DNA of 64,000 nt from Photobacterium sp. GJ3 (GCF_018199995.1 NZ_CP073578.1:2666001-2730000); one strand, 5' to 3'. Positions 40,813 through 50,232 are shown, counted from the first letter of the stretch. Translations and numbers: made by a program. Notes: a model not told the origin generated them from the sequence alone.

Positions 40813-41043
40813 ATGGAAACGTTTAACCATGATTTACCAAGCCTTTTCAATCAATTAGGATTGAATTCATCCAAGGATTCTATTGAAGGTTTTATTCGGG
40901 AACATCACCTGCAGCAAAATGAAAACATTGCTCAGGCCGATTTCTGGGCCCCGGCACAACGCCGTTTTCTGAAAGAATCGATCGCAGAAGATGCCGATTG
41001 GTGCGAAGTGATTGATCAATTGGATGCCTTGCTACGAAAATAA
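40813..41043 (+). CDS. DUF2789 family protein
   Basis: A 76-residue acidic protein matching DUF2789, with DLPSLFNQLGLNSS near the start, then FIREHHLQQNENIAQADFW and a conserved C-terminal WCEVIDQLDALLR. Function unknown. It is divergent from CsrB copy 2, whose upstream box is 70 bp away, and is followed 23 bases later by another small gene on the same strand. Confidence 0.82.
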   Translation: METFNHDLPSLFNQLGLNSSKDSIEGFIREHHLQQNENIAQADFWAPAQRRFLKESIAEDADWCEVIDQLDALLRK

Positions 41044-41066
41044 CCTATCCATCTAATTTAGGAAGA

Positions 41067-41354
41067 ATGATGTCCTCTGCTATCACTGATGCGCTGGAGC
41101 GCGCCATCCAATCTCTGATCTCTGAAGGTAAGGAACCCAGCGTTGCGCTGGTCAAAGCCCGCCTGCGAGAGCCGCTGCCCATGCCTGTCATCATACAGGC
41201 GCTAAAAAGCTGGAAACAGCATGCGCAGTTACCAGACATTCCTCAGGCCAAAGCAAAGCCACTCAGCGATCAGGCGCGCATTGCACAACTGGAATCGCAG
41301 GTGGCTGAACTGACTGAGAGACTGACAGCCTTAGAGCAACGGATAGCGAGCTAA
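41067..41354 (+). CDS. Small KfrA-like DNA-binding protein
   Basis: A 95-residue protein with two parts. Residues 1-50 (SALVKARLRE-type helix-turn-helix, with PSVALVKARLREPLP and VIIQALKSWKQ) resemble the winged-helix N-terminal domain of KfrA-like plasmid proteins. Residues 65-95 form a heptad-rich coiled coil (IAQLESQVAELTERLTALEQ). A small nucleoid- or DNA-binding dimer is plausible but inferred. A GC-rich terminator follows 23 bases after the stop. Confidence 0.65.
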   Translation: MMSSAITDALERAIQSLISEGKEPSVALVKARLREPLPMPVIIQALKSWKQHAQLPDIPQAKAKPLSDQARIAQLESQVAELTERLTALEQRIAS

Positions 41355-41376
41355 TCCGCCTGAGCTGCACGATGTA

Positions 41377-41407
41377 AAACGCCTGCGGATTACCGCAGGC
41401 GTTTTTT
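41377..41407. terminator. Terminator after the KfrA-like gene
   Basis: AAACGCCTGCGG and CCGCAGGCGTTT, a perfect 12-bp stem with loop ATTA and a T run. It also lies at the end of the convergent DUF2310 gene. Confidence 0.85.
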
Positions 41408-42182
41408 ATGAGGACTGATAATCCCAGGACAAATTGGACACCAGACGACAAGGGTCGCATTTAAAATGGAAGATGCCGTGTAACGGTTCTTCCTGCCGCC
41501 AGGGCAGACCACATTTCGGACAAGGCCGGTGACTTTCTTCTGCCAGGCTCGCACCACCCACCCGATACTGATAATAATAAGTCGGGATGTGCGTCAGATA
41601 CTCAATCCGGCCTCGCAAATCCCAGCCCCGACGGAATAAATCGCTGTCAGCATCCCGGATTTCCCGCAGAGCAGCATGTTCTGCCTGGCAGCCTCCGGCC
41701 ATCTGAATTTCATCGCAGGCCTGCCATTCGGTCTGCCATTTCACCACCGCCTTGTGATCCCCGTTAAAGGTGGCCGGAATTCGATATAAAGGGATCGGCA
41801 GCAGGGTCTCACCACTGCGCAGTGGCGAACAGGTATGAACATAAGTGGTATACAGCACCTGCCATGTCGGCGATTCTTCCGCCGTGGCTTCCGAGTTCAT
41901 ATCCCGGCCAAGTACTTTGACTTTCGGAGCCAGCAGGCTGGCCTGTGTCAGACGACTCATGCAACTTTTGACCTGCGGACTGTGAAACTGACTGTGCAGG
42001 CTTTCTTTTTCCGGGCACACCGCCCTCACCTTGAACACCGCCTCATCCATCACAATCGGAAATTCCCGCCCCAGTACCTGACCGTTATAACGGAGCGCGT
42101 CCATCAGTCCGTTGATGGCCTGTTCCACAGCTGAGATCGTGGTATTGTCAAAACATTCAAATTGCAACTCAATGACATACAT
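41406..42182 (-). CDS. DUF2310 zinc-ribbon protein
   Basis: A 258-residue protein matching DUF2310, a family annotated as zinc-ribbon-containing and possibly nucleic-acid-binding. The C-terminal ribbon is visible as CPKCGLPWRQ and FKCDPCRLVSN (four cysteines). The N-terminal part has paired-repeat character (FECFDNTTISAVEQAINGLMD). Function unknown. It lies three bases after the syd stop on the same strand, probably one operon. Confidence 0.82.
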   Translation of the reverse strand: MYVIELQFECFDNTTISAVEQAINGLMDALRYNGQVLGREFPIVMDEAVFKVRAVCPEKESLHSQFHSPQVKSCMSRLTQASLLAPKVKVLGRDMNSEATAEESPTWQVLYTTYVHTCSPLRSGETLLPIPLYRIPATFNGDHKAVVKWQTEWQACDEIQMAGGCQAEHAALREIRDADSDLFRRGWDLRGRIEYLTHIPTYYYQYRVGGASLAEESHRPCPKCGLPWRQEEPLHGIFHFKCDPCRLVSNLSWDYQSS

Positions 42183-42185
42183 GAT

Positions 42186-42740
42186 TTATCGGACCCTGAC
42201 CACTGGCTCAAGCTGACGAATAAAGCTGGCCACATCTTCCGCCAAGACCTGATGATTCGGCTTGCCCAGCGTTTCCAGCACGACATTCCCGCTCAGGTTA
42301 CAAATAGAAATCACCCGATCTTCTGCATCCATCACGCCGATAAACACTGTTGGCTTCAGCTTTAACCGCCGCTGCGTCACCAGATGCCCCAGCACATTTT
42401 CCTGCAGACGCTGCAGATCCGCTGCACTGAACACCTGTAACAGGTCAAACTCCAGATCGGCAAAGCGGGCTGTCATATCGCCGCTATAAAAACTGCCGTA
42501 AAACGCCGTAATGTCTGAATGCAGGCGAAGCTCAATGCCGTTTTCAACCGCAGCCAGACTGCCCATCGGCTCCTGAACGACCGGCTGCCAGTACACCGTG
42601 TCGCCATTGTCGCTGTCCACACAGGGCGACGTCAGGCCGATCAAATCGCTGCTGCAAGGTAAACTGGCCCGCTCTTCAGACCAGACATTCATAAAACGGG
42701 AGGAAAAATCGGCCAATGCGGCCGTAACAGGATGATTCAT
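42186..42740 (-). CDS. syd: SecY-interacting protein Syd
   Basis: A 184-residue peripheral inner-membrane protein that binds SecY and can dissociate faulty translocons. Family blocks include DTVYWQPV, the conserved [20 protein letters not shown] and ISICNLSG followed by VVLETLGK. I start at [12 protein letters not shown]; four codons of open frame lie upstream. It is next to the csrB region, as in E. coli, with three genes inserted between. queF is divergent, 67 bases away. Confidence 0.92.
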   Translation of the reverse strand: MNHPVTAALADFSSRFMNVWSEERASLPCSSDLIGLTSPCVDSDNGDTVYWQPVVQEPMGSLAAVENGIELRLHSDITAFYGSFYSGDMTARFADLEFDLLQVFSAADLQRLQENVLGHLVTQRRLKLKPTVFIGVMDAEDRVISICNLSGNVVLETLGKPNHQVLAEDVASFIRQLEPVVRVR

Positions 42741-42807
42741 TCGCAACCTCAAGCAAGATTCAGTAAACTTTGCCTATTCTAATCCAAGTGTGTGTGTCCA
42801 GGACAAT

Positions 42808-43653
42808 ATGAGCAAATACAAAGACGCGAAAGAACTCGCCGGTTTAACTCTTGGCCAAAAAAGTGAGTATAAGGATCAGTACGATCCATCCCTGCTGCAG
42901 GCGGTCCCCCGTCAGCTCAATCGCGATGATCTGGCTCTGGGTGATGACCTGCCGTTTACCGGATACGACATCTGGACCCTGTATGAGCTGTCCTGGCTCA
43001 ACAGCAAAGGGCTGCCGCAGGTCGCGATCGGTGAAGTGCGCCTGCCCGCCAGCAGTCCGAACCTGATCGAATCCAAATCCTTCAAGCTCTATCTCAACAG
43101 CCTGAACAATACCCGGATTGACAGCTGGCAAGCCGTTGCCGACATGTTGCAAAAAGACCTGTCCGGCTGCGCAGGCGCCGATGTCGATGTGACCATTCAG
43201 CCCCTGAGCGATTTCACCGATCAGCCGATTGTTGATTTTGGTGGTGACTGTATTGATGATCAGGACATTGAGATCATGGATTTTGATTTCAATCCGAATC
43301 TGCTGGAAAACGCCGCTGAAGGCGCTGAAATTCACGAGATTCTGCACAGCCATCTGCTGAAATCTAACTGTCTGATCACCAACCAGCCAGACTGGGGCAG
43401 TGTGCGTATCGCCTACCAGGGCAAGCAGATTAACCGCGAGAAACTGCTGCGTTATCTGGTGTCTTTCCGCAATCATAACGAGTTCCACGAGCAATGTGTG
43501 GAACGCATCTTCACCGACATCATGCGATTCTGTCAGCCAACACTGCTGACCGTTTATGCCCGGTATACCCGCCGCGGTGGTCTGGATATTAACCCGTACC
43601 GGACCAATCAGGGAAAAACGCCAAGCAATAACGATCGTCTGGCGCGTCAGTAA
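42808..43653 (+). CDS. queF: NADPH-dependent 7-cyano-7-deazaguanine reductase QueF
   Basis: Reduces preQ0 to preQ1 in queuosine synthesis. 281 residues, the long (YqcD) type with two tunnelling-fold halves. The nucleophile cysteine is in [15 protein letters not shown], and the substrate glutamate region is [14 protein letters not shown] start at [13 protein letters not shown]; six codons of open frame are upstream. A 13-bp hairpin follows the stop. Confidence 0.95.
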   Translation: MSKYKDAKELAGLTLGQKSEYKDQYDPSLLQAVPRQLNRDDLALGDDLPFTGYDIWTLYELSWLNSKGLPQVAIGEVRLPASSPNLIESKSFKLYLNSLNNTRIDSWQAVADMLQKDLSGCAGADVDVTIQPLSDFTDQPIVDFGGDCIDDQDIEIMDFDFNPNLLENAAEGAEIHEILHSHLLKSNCLITNQPDWGSVRIAYQGKQINREKLLRYLVSFRNHNEFHEQCVERIFTDIMRFCQPTLLTVYARYTRRGGLDINPYRTNQGKTPSNNDRLARQ

Positions 43654-43660
43654 TGACTCA

Positions 43661-43695
43661 CAAGTCCGGCAAATCGCTTTAGTTTGCTGGACTTG
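43661..43695. terminator. Hairpin after queF, possible terminator
   Basis: CAAGTCCGGCAAA pairs with TTTGCTGGACTTG over 13 positions (one G-U) around a nine-base loop, eight bases after the queF stop. No T run follows, so termination may be weak or Rho-assisted. Confidence 0.5.
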
Positions 43696-43732
43696 AGCAC
43701 CTGAGCCAGTAATATGAGGGCCGTGTTTCCTG

Positions 43733-46012
43733 ATGGATAAGTGCTCTATGAACTGTCATTACTGGCTCTTCAGCATTCTTCTCTGCATTCTGACAGCCCT
43801 GCCTGCTCAGGCAAAAATTTACGCAACGCCACTCCTGGCGGATGCTAATCTGCTGCTGGAAACCAGCCCTGAAAAAGCACTGGAAATCACGAACCGTTAT
43901 TTGAGTCAGCGCCGGATGAGCACGCCTGTGGATGCCTCACGCGTCCATGTCAGTGAAGAAACAGATCACTCCATTCGCACGCCCTTAAGCACAATCAACG
44001 CCCTGCAAATCAAAGCCAAAGCTTTATCACTCCTGAACCGGCAGCCCGAATCCATTCAAACCATCCGGGAAGCCGAGTCATTAGCCATTGAGAATAAATT
44101 CAGTTACACCCTGCTGGAAACACAGTTTATTCAGGCCGATATCCTTTGGCAGGGCCTCAGGGATGCTGCCACAGCAACCAACTTGCTCAACAAGATTGAT
44201 CAGATCCTCGCCGGAGACGAGAAACTGCAAAGCAGTGAACAGGTAAAAGTACTGCAATATCACCTGCTGATGCTGCGGGCGGATATGGAATCAGTACAAG
44301 GCGACGAACGCAAAGCCGAAAAAATGTTTATCCGGGCTAAACGGGATTTATCAGAAATTGCCGATATGAAAGCGGAAATCAACTTCCTGTTGAACCATGG
44401 CCGGCATTACTTGCGCCATCAACATTATGATCTCGCGCTGGACCGTCTCCTGAGTGCCTACTGGCTGGCTCAGGAGCAGGAAGACCACGGTAAAATGGCG
44501 CTGGCAAACCTTGAGCTGGCCACCTTGTATGAAGAACGCAAAGTCTTTGATAAAGCGCTGGAACATGCCACCCAGGCGGGTGAATTCTTTGAACATTTTA
44601 ACCGCACCTTACCCCTGGCCAGAACACTGGCCCTGATTGCCAGTATTTATGAGCAACAAGGGCGATATAACCTGGCATTGGTGCACTATTTCAACGCACT
44701 GGATCAGGAAAACCTGCTCCGTATGCAGCCGCGTTCTTCCCGGTTACGCCTGAGTATCGCCAGAGTGTATCTCAAGCTGTATAACTATCCGAAAACCGAA
44801 CAGTATCTGCATCACGCCCGCCAACTGGCGCAGGAAAATGATGATGAAGTCACCCTGATTCAGTCTCAATTGTTACTGGGTCAGTTAGAACTCGCCGAAG
44901 AAAAAAACGAACAGGCCATTACCACCCTGCAATCAGCATTACTGGCAGCCAGCCGCTTACCGAAACCGCAACCGGTCTTGCAAATGCAGGGAGAAGCCAG
45001 CCTGTCGGCGGCATTTGAGAAGCAAAAAGATTATTACAACGCCCTGCTCAGCCAACGTCGTTATGAACAGTTGCATGCTTCGATACAGGAATCTCAAGTC
45101 CAAAGTAATGCAGAGGTCTTCCGCCAGCAGCAGCGGATCATGGCACGCTCCCTCAAACTGGAAGAACTGGAACGGCAACAGTTCACTCAGGAAAAAGCCC
45201 TGTATCAGCAAAAAAATATGACGACCGTCTTGCTGATCGGCCTACTGATGGCGCTTTTTCTGCTCTGGTACCGAAACCGGGCTGCGCGTCAGTGGCGTGA
45301 ACGCCTGACGTTGCTCCGTGATGAGTTCTATACCCATCCGCGCAGCGGCCTCCGCAATCTGCGCATGCTCAATGAAAGGCTCTCGAGTTCACTGGAGCAA
45401 AGCAGTGCTCACTTTGAACAATGGCATCTGGGTGAAATCATCAATGAGCCGCTGAGCGACCGATTGCGCTTTGCCTTATTTGAAGTCCCCCTGCTGAAGC
45501 ATGTCTACCTGCAGCATGGTTATCAGCAAGGGCTGGAACTGGAACGACAGTTTGGCGATTACCTGAAAGCACAAATTTGTGAACCTGCCCGGCTGTACCA
45601 TTTTTCAGATGCGATGTTCTTATATATTGAACCCAACTCGCGGCTGGAAAGTGCTCCCCGACAGCTGGCTGATTCTGTTCAGCAGTTGGTGGATAACTTT
45701 ATGCGGGAAAAACAGCTCGACAGCCGGGTGCGGATCGGGATGGCGGAATACCCCTTTTTGCCTCGCGCCTATACTGCGATTAATGCGCAGGAGCTGATTG
45801 ATATTCTGCTGATGGCGACTCAGGCTGCCCGGCAAATCAGTAAACGTGAATCCGGCAGTCAGTGGGTGCACCTGAGTGCCATTGATGCCGCCCCGGCAGC
45901 CAGCTTTGCCGGCGATAATATTCGTCGGGCCTGCATTCAGGGGATGGACAAAGGTCTAGTCAAAGTTCAGACATCAAGCTGTCAGGAATATGACTGGAGC
46001 AAGCACCTCTGA
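43733..46012 (+). CDS. TPR protein with membrane anchor and degenerate GGDEF domain
   Basis: A 759-residue envelope protein. The N-terminal signal-like segment ends at about residue 27 (LPAQAKIY). Residues 40-440 are helical with tetratricopeptide-like repeats (for example ALANLELATLYEERKVFDKALEHA), expected in the periplasm. A single membrane helix is at about residues 495-512. The cytoplasmic C-terminal domain (from about 535) has a GGDEF-domain layout, but HPRSGLRNLRML replaces the DxLTxLxNR start and FSDAM stands where GGDEF should be. It is therefore predicted inactive as a cyclase. An alternative ATG five codons downstream has the better ribosome site (GGATAAG). The next gene is also a GGDEF-family protein, suggesting a sensor partnership. 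Confidence 0.75.
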   Translation: MDKCSMNCHYWLFSILLCILTALPAQAKIYATPLLADANLLLETSPEKALEITNRYLSQRRMSTPVDASRVHVSEETDHSIRTPLSTINALQIKAKALSLLNRQPESIQTIREAESLAIENKFSYTLLETQFIQADILWQGLRDAATATNLLNKIDQILAGDEKLQSSEQVKVLQYHLLMLRADMESVQGDERKAEKMFIRAKRDLSEIADMKAEINFLLNHGRHYLRHQHYDLALDRLLSAYWLAQEQEDHGKMALANLELATLYEERKVFDKALEHATQAGEFFEHFNRTLPLARTLALIASIYEQQGRYNLALVHYFNALDQENLLRMQPRSSRLRLSIARVYLKLYNYPKTEQYLHHARQLAQENDDEVTLIQSQLLLGQLELAEEKNEQAITTLQSALLAASRLPKPQPVLQMQGEASLSAAFEKQKDYYNALLSQRRYEQLHASIQESQVQSNAEVFRQQQRIMARSLKLEELERQQFTQEKALYQQKNMTTVLLIGLLMALFLLWYRNRAARQWRERLTLLRDEFYTHPRSGLRNLRMLNERLSSSLEQSSAHFEQWHLGEIINEPLSDRLRFALFEVPLLKHVYLQHGYQQGLELERQFGDYLKAQICEPARLYHFSDAMFLYIEPNSRLESAPRQLADSVQQLVDNFMREKQLDSRVRIGMAEYPFLPRAYTAINAQELIDILLMATQAARQISKRESGSQWVHLSAIDAAPAASFAGDNIRRACIQGMDKGLVKVQTSSCQEYDWSKHL

Positions 46013-46202
46013 GGAAAAAAACAGCGCTGTTGCTGTTGATTAGGTACACAAAGATCACGAAACTGTATAAAAAGACCTCGAGCATTTGTGCTTCAGAAAA
46101 CAAGGCGTTAATAATGTTCAACCCGGCTGGAAAATTTTGCTAACATCCGGGATTGCTCGGCCTTTCAGGGCTGAGCTGAAGGATGTTCAGATAAGGTAAT
46201 CA

Positions 46203-47768
46203 TTGGTCAACGTGGCAACGAATGTTGATGCAGCTTCTGAAATGAGTAGTTTGAAGCTGTGTTTGGATCAGGCTCAATTGTCATACCGCGACGCGTCTCT
46301 GAAGTCACGTCGTGAGATTGTGATTTTAAAACGCCTGATCATCAGAATGGCTGTCGCCTGTCGGGGACTGGATGCCGATCTGGATAAGCAGCTGGAAACA
46401 CTCCGCGCCGATCTGGAGCAGAACAAAGACATCAGCAAGATTGTGCCGCATCTCGCGCAAGTCGAACGCCTGTTACTTCGGCAACCTCCGACAGATAGCA
46501 CGATGACACGTCTGTCCGATCTGATCCGACAGAGCTCAGAAAGTCTGAAACGCATTCCCGCCCTTCCGGTTCAGCTCAAACGTGATCTTCATGATTTGCT
46601 TGCCCACTCTCCCAAGAGCATCAATCAGAGCCATTGTCAGATCACAGAACTGTTCAGTCTGTATGATCGCGCACTGAAATTACTGACGGTGCCTGTGAGT
46701 GTTGATCGCACATCCAGAGCCCGTAACGATGATCTGCTCCGGAAGCTCTGCAGCGAACTTCAGCAACTCATCACAGAGCTGGATGCAGAAGGAGAAGCCG
46801 GGGCGCAACTCATGGCCATCCGACATCAGCTACTTGAAAGCGTTGAGCCGCTCATGCTGGTTGAGCATGCTCTGGATGTATTGCGGCTGGCAATGGATAA
46901 TTTTGTTCATGAACGGCGTTATTCCCAGAAGTTTCTGGATGTCCTCAGCGGCGAGCTCGCAGCGCTGGAACAAACCACCCGACAAGCAAGCGAGCAAGGA
47001 CAAACACTCAGTCAGCACCGCAGTGAATTAACGACTGAACTGAGCCAGTTGTCGGATCGCTTTCATTTCGGGCTGGCACAGCATGCCAATCTGGAACAGT
47101 GGCGTAGCACTGCCCAACAACTGGATATCTCTCTCAAACAGCTGGTTGAGCGACAGCGTGCACTGGAGAGCCGTGATTTAACGCTGGTCGAGCAACTTCA
47201 GTACCATCAGAGCCGGGCGGAGCAACTCTATCAGCAAACCCGGGATCAGCATCGTCAGATCGAAGATCTCCAGCGCCGGATTTTTCTCGACCCGCTCACC
47301 CGCGTCTATAACCGGGCCGCCTTTCAGGATCGGCTTGAGCATGAGTATCGCCGCTGGATCCGTTATCAGCATCCCTTGTGCCTTGCCGTCTTGAATCTGG
47401 ACCATTTTGACGATCTCAATGAGCGCTATGGATTTGTCGCCGGGGATAAAGTCCTGAAAATTATTGCGCGAACCCTGAGACAGCATCTGCGGGATACTGA
47501 TTTTGTTGCACGAGTTCAAAATGATGAGTTCATGCTGATTTTGCCGGATGTGCATGAAACGGAGCGTCAGCGTCGCCTGACGGAAATCCGGGAAGCCATC
47601 AGCCAGCTCCCTTTCCGCTTCCGCGACAAAAATGTCACCGTCACAGCCTCTGTCGGCGCAACGCTGTTTGATGACAGTGATCATCCAAGCACGGTCATTG
47701 AACGCAGTCAGAAAGCTCTCAGTAGCGCGAAGCATGCCGGACGCAACCATCTGATCTGGATCGCTTAG
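46203..47768 (+). CDS. GGDEF-domain protein with degenerate active site and intact inhibitory site (CdgG-like)
   Basis: A 521-residue cytoplasmic protein. Residues 1-355 are mostly helical and coiled-coil (LEQTTRQASEQGQTLSQHRS). The GGDEF domain begins at FLDPLTRVYNRAAF (about 361). The signature reads QNDEF rather than GGDEF (about residue 438), so catalysis is doubtful. The RDTD inhibitory-site motif five residues before it is intact, so it may bind cyclic di-GMP as a receptor. The start is a TTG six bases after AAGG. It lies downstream of queF, like V. cholerae cdgG (VC0900), as I recall; that identity is inference. Confidence 0.8.
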   Translation: MVNVATNVDAASEMSSLKLCLDQAQLSYRDASLKSRREIVILKRLIIRMAVACRGLDADLDKQLETLRADLEQNKDISKIVPHLAQVERLLLRQPPTDSTMTRLSDLIRQSSESLKRIPALPVQLKRDLHDLLAHSPKSINQSHCQITELFSLYDRALKLLTVPVSVDRTSRARNDDLLRKLCSELQQLITELDAEGEAGAQLMAIRHQLLESVEPLMLVEHALDVLRLAMDNFVHERRYSQKFLDVLSGELAALEQTTRQASEQGQTLSQHRSELTTELSQLSDRFHFGLAQHANLEQWRSTAQQLDISLKQLVERQRALESRDLTLVEQLQYHQSRAEQLYQQTRDQHRQIEDLQRRIFLDPLTRVYNRAAFQDRLEHEYRRWIRYQHPLCLAVLNLDHFDDLNERYGFVAGDKVLKIIARTLRQHLRDTDFVARVQNDEFMLILPDVHETERQRRLTEIREAISQLPFRFRDKNVTVTASVGATLFDDSDHPSTVIERSQKALSSAKHAGRNHLIWIA

Positions 47769-47884
47769 CAACTGATTCCACACTCAACACCGACCAAATC
47801 AAAAGTCTAACCTACTGCTACACAACTGCTTTTTTTTATCTCGTCCCTAGTCAAACCCCCATTGCCTGTGTATGTTGAATAATA

Positions 47885-48000
47885 CGGGCAAGCAATAATG
47901 CCCGGCCTTTTCACCTGCCATCCCGGCCCTTGATGGGATTCGGGCAGAGGAAAAGCGCTGACATGCAGGTCATTGGTTACCTGCATTTATCTCCAGGGAG
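47885..48000 (+). promoter_or_regulatory. Structured 5' leader of ppnN
   Basis: Three consecutive stem-loops precede the ribosome site. First, CGGGCA/TGCCCG at 47885-47904. Second, a compound 16-bp hairpin at 47907-47955, pairing CTTTTC with GAAAAG, CTGCC with GGCAG and ATCCC with GGGAT. Third, ATGCAGGT/ACCTGCAT at 47963-47986. A strong AGGGAGGT ribosome site follows. The arrangement suggests a cis-acting RNA; I do not recognise a described riboswitch class. Confidence 0.5.
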
Positions 48001-48006
48001 GTAAGC

Positions 48007-49380
48007 ATGATTACACATATCAGTCCGGTTGGTGCCATGACTCTGCTGTCGCAACTGGAAGTCGACAGCCTGAAAGCCACAGCGGCCAGCGATCTGTACC
48101 GCTTATACCGCAATTGTTCTCTGGCCGTACTGAACTCGGGCAGTAACAGTGACGATTCCAGCGCCCTGCTGGAAAAGAACAAAACTTTTGATATCAATGT
48201 CCTGCGCAGAGAACGGGGCATCAAACTCGAACTCAAAGATCCCCCCGAACATGCCTTCGTCGATGGAAAGATCATCCGCGGGATCCAGGAACACCTGTTC
48301 TCAGTGTTAAGGGATATTATCTATGTGAACGTTCACGTACAGCAGCGCAACGATCTCAATCTGACCAGTGCGCCGCACATCACGAATTTTATATTCAGTA
48401 TTCTTCGTAACGCCCAGACCGTTCGCTCACGCGAAGACCCGAATATCGTGGTGTGCTGGGGCGGCCATTCCATTAATCCAGAAGAGTATCAGTACACCCG
48501 GGATGTCGGCCATCAGCTGGGACTGCGTGAAATGAACATCTGTACGGGATGTGGTCCGGGTGCGATGGAAGGTCCGATGAAAGGGGCTGCAATCGGTCAC
48601 GCTCAGCAGCGCTATGGTAAAAGCCGGTTCATCGGGCTGACTGAGCCCTCTATCATTGCGGCTGAACCCCCCAATCCAATTGTGAATGAGCTGGTGATCA
48701 TGCCCGACATCGAAAAACGGCTGGAAGCTTTTGTCCGGGTCGGCCACGGAATCATTATTTTCCCCGGTGGCGCAGGTACTGCAGAAGAACTGCTGTATAT
48801 CATCGGGATTCTGATGCATCCGGAAAATCAGGATCAGCCTTTACCTGTGGTCCTCACCGGGCCAAAGAGCAGTGAACCGTATTTCAGAACACTGGACAGT
48901 TTCATTCGCGATACGCTGGGTGAAGAAGCAACCAAACGGTATGAAATCATCATTGATGATCCGGCCAGAGTCGCGCGCATTATGAAAGCGGCGATGCCGA
49001 GCACCAAAGAATACCGGCAGGAAACCGGCGATGCCTATTGCTACAACTGGTCGCTGAAAATTCCGCCGGAATTTCAGTTACCATTCGAGCCCACGCATGA
49101 TGCGATGAGCAGCCTGGACCTTCATTACAATCAGCGACCGGAGCAACTGGCAGCCAATCTTCGCCGGGCCTTCTCGGGCATCGTCGCCGGGAATGTGAAA
49201 GAAGAAGGCATTCGGGAAATTGAACGCAAGGGGCCATTCCTGATCAACGGCGATCCATCTCTCATGAAACGCATGGATAAGTTGCTGAAAAGTTTCGTCG
49301 CTCAGCAGCGCATGAAACTGCCGGGCAGCGAGTATATTCCCTGCTACCGCATCCTCACCCACCCCGACATGGTGAAATAA
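48007..49380 (+). CDS. ppnN: Nucleotide 5'-monophosphate nucleosidase PpnN
   Basis: Cleaves purine and pyrimidine nucleotide monophosphates to base plus ribose 5-phosphate; the E. coli enzyme (YgdH) is stimulated by (p)ppGpp. 457 residues. The central LOG-family Rossmann domain has the nucleotide-binding [13 protein letters not shown], and the flanking N-terminal and C-terminal extensions are of PpnN type. A structured leader precedes it, and xni follows, as in E. coli. Confidence 0.93.
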   Translation: MITHISPVGAMTLLSQLEVDSLKATAASDLYRLYRNCSLAVLNSGSNSDDSSALLEKNKTFDINVLRRERGIKLELKDPPEHAFVDGKIIRGIQEHLFSVLRDIIYVNVHVQQRNDLNLTSAPHITNFIFSILRNAQTVRSREDPNIVVCWGGHSINPEEYQYTRDVGHQLGLREMNICTGCGPGAMEGPMKGAAIGHAQQRYGKSRFIGLTEPSIIAAEPPNPIVNELVIMPDIEKRLEAFVRVGHGIIIFPGGAGTAEELLYIIGILMHPENQDQPLPVVLTGPKSSEPYFRTLDSFIRDTLGEEATKRYEIIIDDPARVARIMKAAMPSTKEYRQETGDAYCYNWSLKIPPEFQLPFEPTHDAMSSLDLHYNQRPEQLAANLRRAFSGIVAGNVKEEGIREIERKGPFLINGDPSLMKRMDKLLKSFVAQQRMKLPGSEYIPCYRILTHPDMVK

Positions 49381-49395
49381 TTTGCAATGACACGT

Positions 49396-49425
49396 AGAAT
49401 ACAGGGCCAATTGGTCCTGTATTCT
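49396..49425. repeat. 30-bp palindrome between ppnN and xni
   Basis: An almost perfect palindrome: AGAATACAGG, GCCAATTGGT, CCTGTATTCT, with a single G/T mismatch pair. It fills the short gap between the ppnN stop and the xni start. No T run follows, so it is not a standard terminator. It could be a dimeric protein-binding site. Confidence 0.6.
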
Positions 49426-49437
49426 GCGTTGAAAGCT

Positions 49438-50210
49438 ATGTCTATTCACCTTGTCGTCATCGATGCCCTCAATTTAATCCGCCGCGTGCATGCTGCCCAG
49501 CCGGATGAAACAGAGATTACCAATACCAGTAAGGTCTGCTGTCAGGCACTGAGCAAAATCATTGCGATGAGCAAGCCCACACATATTGTTGCGGTATTTG
49601 ACCATCAGGGTGAGGACCGGGCTGGCGGGCCGAACTGCTGCCCAATTACAAAGAAGGCCGGAAACCCATGCCTGAAGCTTTGCAGGCCGGTATGGAACAA
49701 ATTCAGGATGACTTCATGACCCTGGGTGTGGACTCTTTGCTTTCTGATGGCGACGAAGCCGATGATCTGATTGCCACACTGGCCCTCAAAGTCGCGGAGC
49801 ACGGAGGCCAGGTGACCATTGTTTCGACCGACAAAGGCTATTGCCAGTTGTTACGACCAACGGTGATGATCCGGGATTACTTCCAGCAACGCTGGCTGGA
49901 CAGCCCCTTTATTGAAAAAGAATTTGGCGTGCGACCGGAGCAACTCCCGGATTACTGGGGATTGGCAGGAATCAGTTCCAGCAAGATTCCGGGCGTACCG
50001 GGTATTGGTCCGAAAGCGGCATGCGAGCTGCTGAGTATGTTTCCGGATCTGGAGCGTATTTTGTCGGCAGAAGAACTGCCGGAGAAATGGCGGAAGAAAA
50101 TCGAACCCGCGAAAGCCAGTGCCATTGCCAGCAAAGCCGTTGCCCGGCTGAAAACCAATCTGGAGCTGGGATTTAATCTGCAGGACATCCGATATCAGGT
50201 AGCGGGATAA
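49438..50210 (+). pseudogene. xni: Flap endonuclease Xni (exonuclease IX), frameshifted
   Basis: Homologue of E. coli Xni (251 residues, Mg-dependent flap endonuclease family). The first frame reads MSIHLVVIDALNLIRRVHAA through [11 protein letters not shown], then loses similarity and stops at 49719. The second frame continues [16 protein letters not shown], then [22 protein letters not shown] and [20 protein letters not shown] to the normal end at 50210. Adding one G in the GGG run at 49619-49621 restores a single frame with DRGWR at the join. Either a real one-base deletion or a sequencing error in a homopolymer. The rest looks intact, so loss, if real, is recent. Confidence 0.85.
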
Positions 50211-50232
50211 ACCCCGCCACCTGTCTCCGGAA

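Noticed and set aside
46142..46202. A cyclic di-GMP riboswitch before the CdgG-like gene
   Set aside because: The hairpins lack the conserved GEMM core and tetraloop-receptor parts; only a simple nested inverted repeat is present.
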